NCBI GenBank assembly: GCA_017447005.1
Contig: JAFSOM010000567.1
Span: 1-11,042 of the forward strand
Length of the DNA stretch: 11,042 nucleotides
DNA from: Oscillibacter sp.
GTDB lineage: Bacteria > Bacillota > Clostridia > Oscillospirales > Oscillospiraceae
Reading direction: 5' to 3'
Below are positions 1-6,425 of this stretch, piece after piece (position 1 is the stretch's first letter; each line of letters starts with the position of its first letter). Under the pieces are notes generated by a model, which searched no databases, was not told where the DNA came from, and worked only from the letters and a program-made list of their open reading frames with translations. The position numbers and the translations under genes were made by a program.

Positions 1-1554
1 ATCGTTGAATACGACCTCATCAAAAAGATGTCCGGCAAAATGGCGAACCTCTCCGGTTTCGCTGTCCGTATAATCGCCGCCGTCACGCAGAAAGCGGAAA
101 TCGTCAAGCGTGATTCCGGTCACTTCCCAAAAGACTTCCTTTTCGATATGGCGGTCAAAGTTGGCAAGCGTCACGCCGTCATTGCCGTAAGCCATAAGGA
201 AACTCGGAATCGTCCGGGCGAATCCCCGGAGATGGGCGCGAACACCTTCTTCAACGCCGCGTTTCTTTTCCTCCGCTTCATGACGCTCCAACTGCTCCAG
301 CAGTTCGGCGGGCTTTTCCTCAATGGTACGCTTGACTTCCGTTTCGACGGCGGTCGCCAACGCCCGCATTGCGTCCCGCATGGTTTCCTGATACGCCGAC
401 TGCGCGGCTTTGACTTCCTCATGCGTAACGGCTACCGCCTGCGCCCGTTCCAGTTCCGCTTTCGCCACAGCGGACTGTTGCATATAATCGTCCTGAATAA
501 CGGTAAGTTTCTTTTCAATCTCGCGCTCCGTGTCACGCTCCATCTTGGCCTTGACGCTTTTCTTCACGTCGTAATTATTAACTGCCGGGGCGACTACGTT
601 TTCCTGTACCGTGCGTTTCACCGCGTCCATCACGCCGCGTATCTGACGCTTCGTTTCTTCTTCCGTCCCGCCGCTAACAGCTTCCACCGCTTTCGTTACA
701 TCCCGCCGCATAGTCTCATAGACTTTCGGGCCGAACAATTCTTGTGTCCGTCCGATTACGATTTCCTTGGAAACGTCCGCTTCGCCGTTATCGTCCACGG
801 AGACTTCCCCGATTTTCTCCACGCTGTCGCGCTTGTTTTTCTTCGGGTCCTCCTGCGCGGGCGTCAGCTTTTGAATAATCTCCTGCACAGCGGACGGCGC
901 GCCAAAAATATTGGAGATATTCTGAAACAGGAAATTGCTCATGAATCCGTGACGCACGACTTCCTGACTTTTCAGCTTGCGCGGAATGGACAATACCGCT
1001 TTCGCGTCCAGTTCCACCATCTTCCCCTCGTCATCCTCGCCGATGACGGGAAAGAAATTCAGCAGACGCCGGATATTGCGTTCCCTGTCCTCTCCGGTTC
1101 CGCGCCCGCCCGCTGTTTCCGACGAAAGGTTATTAGCGAACTCGTCAAAAATAATCAGCGTCCGCGCCGGGTCAAAGTCAAACAGGTACGCGTTCTCTTT
1201 ACGGAAACGCTGTCCGTCACTGGTCAGCGTACACGGATTCTGCGAACGGAACGCCGCCTGCATATAAGAGGACGGGCTTTGCATATTGCACAGCATTAAA
1301 ACGCCGCTCCATTCCGGTATCGTCACGCCTACGGTAAGCTGTCCCACGGTCAGCGTAATCGTTTTGTCATGTTTCGCAATCGCGGCCTTCACGCGGTCGA
1401 ACGCTTTCGCGTTCGCGGCGTCGTCATTGTCGCTTTCCCTGCCGTCGCCCGCCGCTATGATAACTTCGTATTCCCGAAACGGATTGTCCGGTCTGTCCTC
1501 TTTCAGAAGTTTCGCCAACGCTTTGACGGAATCCACGCGGTTGAGATACCACAT
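1..1554 (-). CDS. C-terminal part of a restriction-type SF2 (DEAD/DEAH) helicase, 5'-truncated, runs off left edge
   Basis: Reading the minus strand gives one open frame of 518 codons from the ATG at 1554 to base 1, continuing out of the window. The frame is open upstream to a TAA at 1654-1656, giving 33 more codons that also read like protein but contain no start. Near the N-terminus, TVGQLTVGVTIPEW and SSYMQAAFRSQNP look like motifs V and VI of the second RecA-like domain of SF2 helicases of the restriction-enzyme type. IIFDEFANNL follows, then a long charged, probably coiled-coil stretch. The Walker A and DEAH half that should precede this is absent: the next DNA is the divergent Xre gene. 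I infer a gene that lost its 5' half, probably a pseudogene, although translation from the ATG at 1554 behind a weak AGGAA cannot be excluded. Family assignment rests on motif recognition only. Its usual role would be DNA translocation in a restriction or mobile-element defence protein. Confidence 0.6.
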   Translation of the reverse strand, partial: MWYLNRVDSVKALAKLLKEDRPDNPFREYEVIIAAGDGRESDNDDAANAKAFDRVKAAIAKHDKTITLTVGQLTVGVTIPEWSGVLMLCNMQSPSSYMQAAFRSQNPCTLTSDGQRFRKENAYLFDFDPARTLIIFDEFANNLSSETAGGRGTGEDRERNIRRLLNFFPVIGEDDEGKMVELDAKAVLSIPRKLKSQEVVRHGFMSNFLFQNISNIFGAPSAVQEIIQKLTPAQEDPKKNKRDSVEKIGEVSVDDNGEADVSKEIVIGRTQELFGPKVYETMRRDVTKAVEAVSGGTEEETKRQIRGVMDAVKRTVQENVVAPAVNNYDVKKSVKAKMERDTEREIEKKLTVIQDDYMQQSAVAKAELERAQAVAVTHEEVKAAQSAYQETMRDAMRALATAVETEVKRTIEEKPAELLEQLERHEAEEKKRGVEEGVRAHLRGFARTIPSFLMAYGNDGVTLANFDRHIEKEVFWEVTGITLDDFRFLRDGGDYTDSETGEVRHFAGHLFDEVVFND

Positions 1555-1669
1555 GGTATACGTTCCTGTAAAACGGGTCACTTTCAACAAAGTGACTTTT
1601 TTGTTTGCCCCGTGCGGGGCGTCGCTGTGACGTTTGTCTCTAAACTCGTTCTTTTAGAATGAATATCAG

Positions 1670-1675
1670 TATAAT
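1670..1675 (+). promoter_or_regulatory. Candidate -10 box for the Xre gene
   Basis: A perfect TATAAT lies in the context AGTATAAT, and the same 8 bases occur upstream of the next gene at 2150-2157. No good -35 box is found 16-18 bases upstream. A second candidate -10, TATACT at 1706-1711, would start transcription inside or next to the downstream hairpin. I prefer the first because it gives a transcript carrying the whole hairpin. Confidence 0.4.
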
Positions 1676-1714
1676 AGATTCTGGATTCCTACGCCCTCCC
1701 GCCGCTATACTAAA

Positions 1715-1743
1715 CCTTATGGAGCGTTATTCGCTCTATAAGG
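1715..1743 (+). promoter_or_regulatory. 5' UTR hairpin overlapping the Xre ribosome binding site
   Basis: The arms CCTTATGGAGCG (1715-1726) and CGCTCTATAAGG (1732-1743) can form a 12-bp RNA stem with one G-U pair and the 5-base loop TTATT. The 3' arm contains the first half of the Shine-Dalgarno sequence AAGGAGG (1740-1746) of the gene starting at 1755, so folding would hide the ribosome binding site. The same dyad could instead be a DNA operator for the Xre protein. The inverted repeat is visible directly; its function is inferred. Confidence 0.55.
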
Positions 1744-1754
1744 AGGTGTTACAG

Positions 1755-2072
1755 ATGGACTGGCAAGCTGTGGGGGCGCGGATAAAGGTCGCGAGGAAAG
1801 CCAAGCGCCTGACGCAGGAGAAACTGGCGGCAGTCCTTGATTTGAGTACGCCGCACATCAGCGCACTGGAACGCGGCGTCAAGCCGCCAAGCCTTGAAAC
1901 GCTTATCCTCATCGCCAATGAGTTGGAAGTATCGGCAGACGCGCTTCTGCAAGACGTGGTAGACCGCTCGACGCTGGGGGCCGTAAGCGAACTCTCGGAA
2001 CTCTTGTCGCGGCAGGAGCCGGAATTGCAGAGGAAGATTCTCAAAGCGGTGCGGGCCATGATAACGGACTGA
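1755..2072 (+). CDS. Small Xre-family (HTH_3) transcriptional regulator
   Basis: This is a 105-residue protein. Residues about 9-64 form a classic Cro/C1-type helix-turn-helix domain (ARIKVARKAKRLTQEKLAAVLDLSTPHISALERG, then PPSLETLILIANELEVSADALL). The remaining 40 residues (SELSELLSRQEPELQRKILKAVRAMI) are a helical tail probably used for dimerisation. The ATG at 1755 is chosen over an upstream in-frame start at 1659 because it has AAGGAGG at 1740-1746, eight bases upstream, and the HTH begins right after it. Proteins of this shape are common regulators on integrative elements and phages in Firmicutes. It stands divergent from the truncated helicase, upstream of a Spo0A-C-like gene with its own promoter, and ends at a hairpin terminator. 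Its target is unknown; self-regulation through the dyad at its ribosome binding site is a reasonable guess. Confidence 0.85.
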   Translation: MDWQAVGARIKVARKAKRLTQEKLAAVLDLSTPHISALERGVKPPSLETLILIANELEVSADALLQDVVDRSTLGAVSELSELLSRQEPELQRKILKAVRAMITD

Positions 2073-2073
2073 G

Positions 2074-2102
2074 GGGAGAACCGAGGTTTCGGTTCTCCCT
2101 TT
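2074..2102 (+). terminator. Hairpin terminator of the Xre gene
   Basis: An 11-bp perfect stem (GGGAGAACCGA at 2074-2084, TCGGTTCTCCC at 2089-2099) with a 4-base loop GGTT begins one base after the TGA. Only three T follow, so termination may be partial. Confidence 0.6.
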
Positions 2103-2151
2103 GTCGCGCTCCGGCGAATTTCATCTTGCAACGGCAAGGAAAACGCGCTAG

Positions 2152-2168
2152 TATAATCCTATTAGGAT
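2152..2168 (+). promoter_or_regulatory. -10 box with overlapping palindrome upstream of the Spo0A-C-like gene
   Basis: TATAAT at 2152-2157 lies 38 bases before the start codon. It overlaps the perfect palindrome ATCCTA-T-TAGGAT at 2156-2168. A dyad at the transcription start region is a typical repressor position, and the Xre protein encoded just upstream is a candidate ligand. The best -35 candidate, TTGCAA at 2126-2131, is 20 bases away, longer than ideal. Confidence 0.4.
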
Positions 2169-2195
2169 GACTAATATTCTTATGGAGTGATTCTG

Positions 2196-2459
2196 ATGGG
2201 ACGTGACATTATCAGGGAGATTGCCAAGAGGCACGGCGTTTCGCCGGAAGATGTTCGCGCCGAAATGGAACAGGCCATTGGTCAGGCGTTTGCCACCCAA
2301 GACCCCAAGGCCCGCAAGCTGTGGGGGGAAGTTGCTCCCGATGGGACGCAACCCACGCCGGAGGAATTTATTTCCCGCGTCGCGCATATGGCGAAGCGGG
2401 AAAATGAGCGTCAACAGCGGCGCAGTGAGGGAAAGCGTCGAAAAAAACGGAAAAAATAA
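2196..2459 (+). CDS. Small basic protein resembling the Spo0A C-terminal DNA-binding domain
   Basis: This is an 87-residue protein. Residues 5-31 (IIREIAKRHGVSPEDVRAEMEQAIGQA) and 52-65 (PTPEEFISRVAHMA) line up by eye with the end of Spo0A, where IAKKYNTTPSRVERAIRHAIEVAW is followed by PTNSEFIAMVADKL. Proteins of this kind in Clostridia are often annotated as Spo0A C-terminal domain proteins. There is no receiver domain, so this is not Spo0A. The last 15 residues are almost all Arg and Lys, suiting nucleic-acid binding. The start is the ATG at 2196, with GGAG at 2184-2187 eight bases upstream. The GTG at 2187, giving three more residues, falls inside that ribosome binding site and was rejected. 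The gene ends in a run of seven A, then six A, before TAA. It sits alone between its own promoter and a strong terminator. Role unknown: probably an accessory DNA-binding protein. Confidence 0.7.
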   Translation: MGRDIIREIAKRHGVSPEDVRAEMEQAIGQAFATQDPKARKLWGEVAPDGTQPTPEEFISRVAHMAKRENERQQRRSEGKRRKKRKK

Positions 2460-2475
2460 TCTGCGCGGGGGAACG

Positions 2476-2514
2476 AAAAAGCGTCGGTCGTTCGTTAAAC
2501 GGCTGACGCTTTTT
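2476..2514. terminator. Strong bidirectional terminator between convergent transcripts
   Basis: A 17-bp stem (2476-2492 with 2498-2514, two G-U pairs, loop CGTTA) begins with AAAAA and ends with TTTTT, so it gives a stem plus U tract on either strand. It can end the Spo0A-C-like gene on the plus strand and the xylose operon, whose last gene stops at 2685, on the minus strand. Confidence 0.8.
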
Positions 2515-2684
2515 CTGAAATATTCGCGGATTGATAGCGATTGTTCGCAAATCCATGTAGCGGCCTGTTGCTATCGCCCTTTTCTGTCGTGAAGTCCTTG
2601 CTTGTGGATATGCCCACACAGATGCGCCATTCTTATGCTCTTTGAAGGGCATATCACAGAATGGAGTAGTGGCAGAGGCATGGA
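2515..2684. other. Gene-free structured region between the accessory block and the xylose operon
   Basis: I see no credible gene here. Inverted repeats include GGATT/AATCC (2528-2532, 2550-2554) enclosing GCGA/TCGC, a competing GATAGC/GCTATC pair (2533-2538, 2570-2575), and GATATGCCC/GGGCATATC (2607-2615, 2647-2655) interleaved with CCATTCT/AGAATGG (2627-2633, 2658-2664). The order of the last two pairs is that of a pseudoknot. The region could be an operon 3' UTR, a structured RNA, or the edge of an inserted element. A minus-strand frame from 2652 exists but has no ribosome binding site and runs through the terminator. Confidence 0.4.
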
Positions 2685-4178
2685 TTAGGAAATAAAGGGA
2701 TTTTCCGTGGGATAGGGCAGGGATTTGGGTTGATTATAGGCGATGTCCTGTACGCCCAGCAGTTTCATGACCTCAAAGAGCGCCTTTCCGTAATGGCCAA
2801 ACGCCACGGCCCCGTGGTGGGGATACCGTTTCTGAATCAGCACATGACGGTAGAAGCGTCCCATTTCCGGGATAGCGAACACGCCGATACCCCCGAAACT
2901 GCGCGTCCGCACAGGCAGAACTTCGCCTTGCGCGATATAGGAACGCAATACGCCGTCGCTGTCGCACTGGAGACGATAGAAAGTGATGTCGCTTGCGGCA
3001 ATGTCGCCCTCCAGTGTGCCGCGAGTGAAGTCCGGCTCGCTATCCTTGGGTTCCAACAGGCGGTGCTGAATCAACTGGTATTTTACCGCCCTGTCAGCGC
3101 ACAGCTTGCACTCCGGCGTGTTGCCGCAATGAAACCCCATAAAAGTATCCGTCAACTTATACGGGAACTTGCCCTCAATGTCCTGTTTATAGAGGTCGGC
3201 GGGGACGGAGTTGTTGATGTCCAGCAATGTCACGGTGTCGCCGGAAACGCACATCCCGATATACTCGGACAACGCGCCGTAAATGTCCACCTCGCAGGAC
3301 ACGGGAATGCCCCGGCTGACCAGACGGGAGTTGACATAGCACGGCTCAAATCCGAACGCCTCCGGGAACGCTGGCCAGCACTTATCGGCGAGCGCCACGT
3401 ATTTCCGGGAACCTTTATGCTGTTCGGCCCAATCCAGAAGCGTCAATTCAAACTGCGCCATGCGGCGGCTCATGTCGGGATAGTAACGCCCCTCGCCCAT
3501 TTCCTTTTCCATGTCGGCGATTACGTCGGGAATCCGGGAGTCGTCGGCGTGGGCTTTGTAAGACACAAGCAAAACCACCACGCTGTTTTCCACAATCTCC
3601 ACGCCGATTTCGTACAAGCCCTTAATCGGCGCGTTGCAGGCGAAAAAGTCCTGCGGGCGCGGGCCGAACGTGATGATTTTCAGATTGGACAGGCCAATCA
3701 GGGCGCGGGCAATCGGAATAAACTCCCCAATCATATCCGCGACTTCCTCAGCCGTTCCCACGGGATATTCGGGGATGTAGCCTTTCAAATGGCGCATTCC
3801 CAGATTATAGGAGCAGTTGAGCATACCGCAATAGGCGTCTCCGCGCCCGTTAATCAGGTCATCTCCACTCTCCTCTGCGGCGGCTACAAACATACAGGGG
3901 CCGTCAAAGCATTTCGCAATCAGCGTTTCCGGGGTTTCGGGGCCGAAATTGCCCAGAAAGACCGTCAGCGCGTTGCACCCGGCGGCTTTCGCATCCTCCA
4001 CGGCTTTGAGCATATCCATCTCGTTCTCAACCGTGGTTTTACACTCGTAAATCTCGGTTCCTTTCGCCTGACACGCCGCCACAATCGCGGCGCGGCGGCG
4101 CTCCGACAGCGAGATAATGAAGCAGTCGCGGGATACGGCGATAATCCCCAGCTTTACTTTCGGAATGTTCGTCAGCAT
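2685..4178 (-). CDS. L-fucose/L-arabinose-isomerase-fold sugar isomerase, probable D-xylose isomerase (XylA-II type)
   Basis: This 497-residue protein has the fucose/arabinose isomerase fold: N-terminal alpha/beta domains (KLGIIAVSRD at 8-17) and a C-terminal barrel region. E296 (in CEVDIYGALSEY) and D320 (in LLDINN) match the Glu and Asp metal ligands of E. coli FucI. The His ligand is probably among H454, H455 and H462 (HHGAVAFGHYG). FucI and AraA interconvert aldose and ketose with Mn2+. The neighbours decide the substrate: this gene, DUF4867 and xylulokinase occur together in Clostridium acetobutylicum (CAC2610-CAC2612, recalled from memory), where the first was shown to work as a xylose isomerase. 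I therefore infer D-xylose to D-xylulose, with L-arabinose or L-fucose as alternatives. GAGGAGG lies seven bases before the ATG at 4178. It is the last gene of the operon, 28 bases after DUF4867. Confidence 0.85.
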   Translation of the reverse strand: MLTNIPKVKLGIIAVSRDCFIISLSERRRAAIVAACQAKGTEIYECKTTVENEMDMLKAVEDAKAAGCNALTVFLGNFGPETPETLIAKCFDGPCMFVAAAEESGDDLINGRGDAYCGMLNCSYNLGMRHLKGYIPEYPVGTAEEVADMIGEFIPIARALIGLSNLKIITFGPRPQDFFACNAPIKGLYEIGVEIVENSVVVLLVSYKAHADDSRIPDVIADMEKEMGEGRYYPDMSRRMAQFELTLLDWAEQHKGSRKYVALADKCWPAFPEAFGFEPCYVNSRLVSRGIPVSCEVDIYGALSEYIGMCVSGDTVTLLDINNSVPADLYKQDIEGKFPYKLTDTFMGFHCGNTPECKLCADRAVKYQLIQHRLLEPKDSEPDFTRGTLEGDIAASDITFYRLQCDSDGVLRSYIAQGEVLPVRTRSFGGIGVFAIPEMGRFYRHVLIQKRYPHHGAVAFGHYGKALFEVMKLLGVQDIAYNQPKSLPYPTENPFIS

Positions 4179-4206
4179 ATGATTTCCTCCTCATTTCCCA
4201 TTGCTC

Positions 4207-4842
4207 TCACAAATCGGCGGCAATATCAATGTTCACGCCGTCCAGCAGAACCGCCGCGCCCTGCGCGGCTTCGGCGCTGTCCGCATGGGCCAACAGCCAC
4301 TTGTTACAGGCCCATAGCATTTTGTCCTCGTCATTCAATGGCGTGATGTCCGGTTTCGGCGTATTCGTCCCTTTCGGAAGCGCCACCAGTACCCGGAAAC
4401 CCTCTCCCGGTTTTCCGTTGCAGGGCGCGTAATGCAGACTCGTCGCGTATACCTCCACAAGCGCCCCGGCGGGGACGCGGAACGCCCGCGCCTTCGACGT
4501 ATCCAGACGCCCGTTTTGGATGTCGTCCGCCTTCGCCAGCAACAGGACGAAATCCGTCGTTCCGCAGTTCAGTTCGCTGTCGCGGTGGTATTCCAGACAG
4601 TTCAGTTTCGTATTGTGTCCGTTGCACCAGCCGAGTTGTACGGGCATTCCGCCATAGGCGTTGGCGGAGATTTGCGCCGCGATGGGTAACGCTTCCAATT
4701 CCGGTTGCGACGGGACGTACTCCGTACCGTCCGGCAACGGCGTCACGCGTTCCAGCGTGTCCAGCAGTTCCCGCGTGTCGTAACCCCGCAGAATTTTTCC
4801 GTAGGACGCGAAAGCGGGGTCATAGACCGATTCAATTTTCAT
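4207..4842 (-). CDS. DUF4867 family protein, cupin-like, in xylose operon
   Basis: This 211-residue cytoplasmic protein has no signal peptide or membrane segment. I recognise it as the DUF4867 family by its look (MKIESVYDPAFASYGKILRGYD) and by its place between xylulokinase and the FucI-like isomerase, where CAC2611 sits in C. acetobutylicum. The middle reads as a cupin: E84, H86 and E90 (LEYHRDSE), then PAGALVEVY at 124-132 and H137, matching the two metal-binding motifs of cupins. A metal-dependent sugar-handling role, such as anomer or epimer conversion or helping the isomerase, would fit, but this is inference and no activity is known to me. AGGAGG lies five bases before the ATG at 4842. 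The gap to the upstream xylulokinase stop is 12 bases, so the two are surely co-transcribed. Confidence 0.75.
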   Translation of the reverse strand: MKIESVYDPAFASYGKILRGYDTRELLDTLERVTPLPDGTEYVPSQPELEALPIAAQISANAYGGMPVQLGWCNGHNTKLNCLEYHRDSELNCGTTDFVLLLAKADDIQNGRLDTSKARAFRVPAGALVEVYATSLHYAPCNGKPGEGFRVLVALPKGTNTPKPDITPLNDEDKMLWACNKWLLAHADSAEAAQGAAVLLDGVNIDIAADL

Positions 4843-4854
4843 ACGCGCCTCCTG

Positions 4855-6333
4855 TCAGTCGTGTAGCGTGGGAAAGAGTTCTTTCAGCGTCGGATAAATC
4901 CGGCGGAATTTCTGATAGCGTTTCTCATAACGCGCCGTCAGTTCCGGTTCCGGCGCGACGGTTTCCGTGACTTTCACCAGTTTTTCCGTCGCTGCCCGGA
5001 CGCTTGGAAATTCGCCGCAGGCTACCGCCGCCAGTATCGCGCCGCCGTAACCCGGCCCTTCCTCCGATTCGATGCGCTCCAGTTCCAGATTGCACACGTT
5101 GGCGATGATGTTTCGCCACAGCGGACTTTTCGCCCCGCCGCCGCAGATGCGACTTTTGCGAATGTCCAGTCCCAGCGAACGCGCCACTTCCAGCGAATCC
5201 CGGACGGCGAACGCCACGCCTTCTAAAACGGCTTGGGTCATGTCGGCGCGGGCGTTATCCATGCTAAGGCCGATGAACGTCCCGCGAGCGTTCGTGTCGT
5301 TAATCGGGGAGCGTTCGCCCATCAGGTAAGGCAGGAAAAAGACATGGTTCCGGCCTAACTTATCCTCCGTGATTGCCGCCTGTTCCCTTGCGTATTCGCC
5401 CATGCCGATAATTTCTTCCATCCACCACTTGTTACAGGACGCCGCCGACAGCATACAGCCCATGAGATGATAGCCGCCGTCCGCGTGGGCGAAGGAGTGC
5501 AAAGCGTTGTTGGGGTCAACGCCGAAAGAGCGGCTTGCGATAAAGACCGTCCCCGACGTGCCGAGGCTGATATTACAGGCTCCGTCGCCGACAGTCCCCG
5601 TCCCGACAGCGGCGGCGGCGTTGTCGCCAGCCCCCGCGCAGACTTTTACCGTTTCCGGCAGTCCCAAAGCCGCCGCCATATCCGGCTTTAGCGTCCCGAC
5701 AGCTTCATAACTCTCGAAAATCCGCGCCATCTGCGATTCCTTCAGACCGCAGATTTTCAGCATTTCCGCGCTCCATGCTTTATGTTTCACGTCAAAGAGC
5801 AACATCCCGGAAGCGTCGGAAACGTCCGTGCAGTGAATGCCCGTCAGCATATAGTTGAGGTAGTCCTTGGGGAGCATGATTTTGTCAATCTTTGCGAACA
5901 GTTCCGGCTCATGCTTGCGCATCCAGAGGAGTTTCGGCGCGGTGAACCCGGCAAAAGCGATATTGGCGGTATATTGCGACAGCGTTTCCTTTCCGACAAC
6001 CGTATTGAGCCAATCCGTTTCTTCCGCCGTGCGTCCGTCGTTCCAGAGAATTGCCGGACGGATTACGCGATTGTCCTTATCCAGCGCGACAAGCCCGTGC
6101 ATTTGTCCGCCACAGCCAATGCCGCCGATTTGCGACTTGTCGCAGTCCGCCGTCAGTTCCCGGATACCCTCGACAGTTTCGCGGAGCCAGTCCTCCGGGT
6201 TCTGTTCCGACCAGCCCGGATGCGGAAACGAAATGGGATATTCACGGGAAACAATCTTGTGAATTTTCCCGCCGCCGTCCATCAACAGCAGTTTGACCGC
6301 AGATGTGCCGAGGTCTATTCCAATATAAAGCAT
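4855..6333 (-). CDS. xylB: Xylulokinase (FGGY family)
   Basis: This 492-residue protein, about the family's usual length, phosphorylates D-xylulose to D-xylulose 5-phosphate with ATP in the cytoplasm. The N-terminal FGGY domain opens with YIGIDLGTSAVK (3-14), the phosphate loop. GQMHG at 76-80 is the xylulose-binding signature of XylB-type kinases, WNDGR follows at 97-101, and D237 in GAGDNAAAAVG is the expected catalytic base (D233 in E. coli XylB). The C-terminal domain has the adenosine-motif region CGGGAKSPLW and GPGYGGAILAA. The ATG at 6333 has AAAGGAG in good position, which can pair with CTCCTTT upstream across a hairpin. It is third in the operon, receiving xylulose from the isomerase encoded two genes downstream. 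Other FGGY kinases are unlikely given GQMHG and the isomerase next to it. Confidence 0.93.
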   Translation of the reverse strand: MLYIGIDLGTSAVKLLLMDGGGKIHKIVSREYPISFPHPGWSEQNPEDWLRETVEGIRELTADCDKSQIGGIGCGGQMHGLVALDKDNRVIRPAILWNDGRTAEETDWLNTVVGKETLSQYTANIAFAGFTAPKLLWMRKHEPELFAKIDKIMLPKDYLNYMLTGIHCTDVSDASGMLLFDVKHKAWSAEMLKICGLKESQMARIFESYEAVGTLKPDMAAALGLPETVKVCAGAGDNAAAAVGTGTVGDGACNISLGTSGTVFIASRSFGVDPNNALHSFAHADGGYHLMGCMLSAASCNKWWMEEIIGMGEYAREQAAITEDKLGRNHVFFLPYLMGERSPINDTNARGTFIGLSMDNARADMTQAVLEGVAFAVRDSLEVARSLGLDIRKSRICGGGAKSPLWRNIIANVCNLELERIESEEGPGYGGAILAAVACGEFPSVRAATEKLVKVTETVAPEPELTARYEKRYQKFRRIYPTLKELFPTLHD

Positions 6334-6338
6334 AGAAT

Positions 6339-6412
6339 CTCCTTTTTCGTCACTTACATTGCGGGCGGATTCCGTTCCGTTAGCGGCGACGGAATCCGCC
6401 CATAGAAAGGAG
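6339..6412 (-). promoter_or_regulatory. Intercistronic hairpin with possible sequestering of the xylB ribosome binding site
   Basis: Between the xylosidase stop and xylB lies a perfect 13-bp stem (6363-6375 with 6389-6401, loop 13) with no T run, so it is not an ordinary terminator. Outside it, CTCCTTT and AAAGGAG on the mRNA (minus strand of 6406-6412 and 6339-6345) are complementary, and the second is the xylB Shine-Dalgarno. A two-tier fold could close the xylB start. mRNA processing or protection is the simpler alternative. Confidence 0.45.
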
Positions 6413-6425
6413 GGAGAGAGTAGGC

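Noticed and set aside
28..1299. A 423-codon plus-strand frame
   Set aside because: It is antisense to the helicase frame, which carries recognisable motifs. The plus-strand protein is rich in Phe, Arg and His with no domain, as expected of a codon-bias shadow.
1659..1754. A longer Xre protein starting at 1659
   Set aside because: The added residues are not protein-like, cover the promoter region, and the AAGGAGG site clearly serves the ATG at 1755.
2196..2459. Calling this gene spo0A
   Set aside because: Only 87 residues, no receiver domain with its phosphorylated Asp, and only partial similarity to the effector domain.
2368..2652. A 94-codon minus-strand frame starting MPFKEHKNGASVWAYPQART
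   Set aside because: The first half looks oddly protein-like, but there is no ribosome binding site, and the frame runs through a strong terminator and into the antisense of the Spo0A-C-like gene.
2685..4178. Calling the isomerase fucI or araA outright
   Set aside because: The fold is shared, but the neighbours are xylulokinase and a GH43 xylosidase, with no fuculokinase, ribulokinase, aldolase or epimerase; a xylose role fits better.
2730..4346. A 538-codon plus-strand frame across the isomerase and DUF4867 genes
   Set aside because: It is antisense to two clear genes, spans their boundary, and has no ribosome binding site or recognisable domain.
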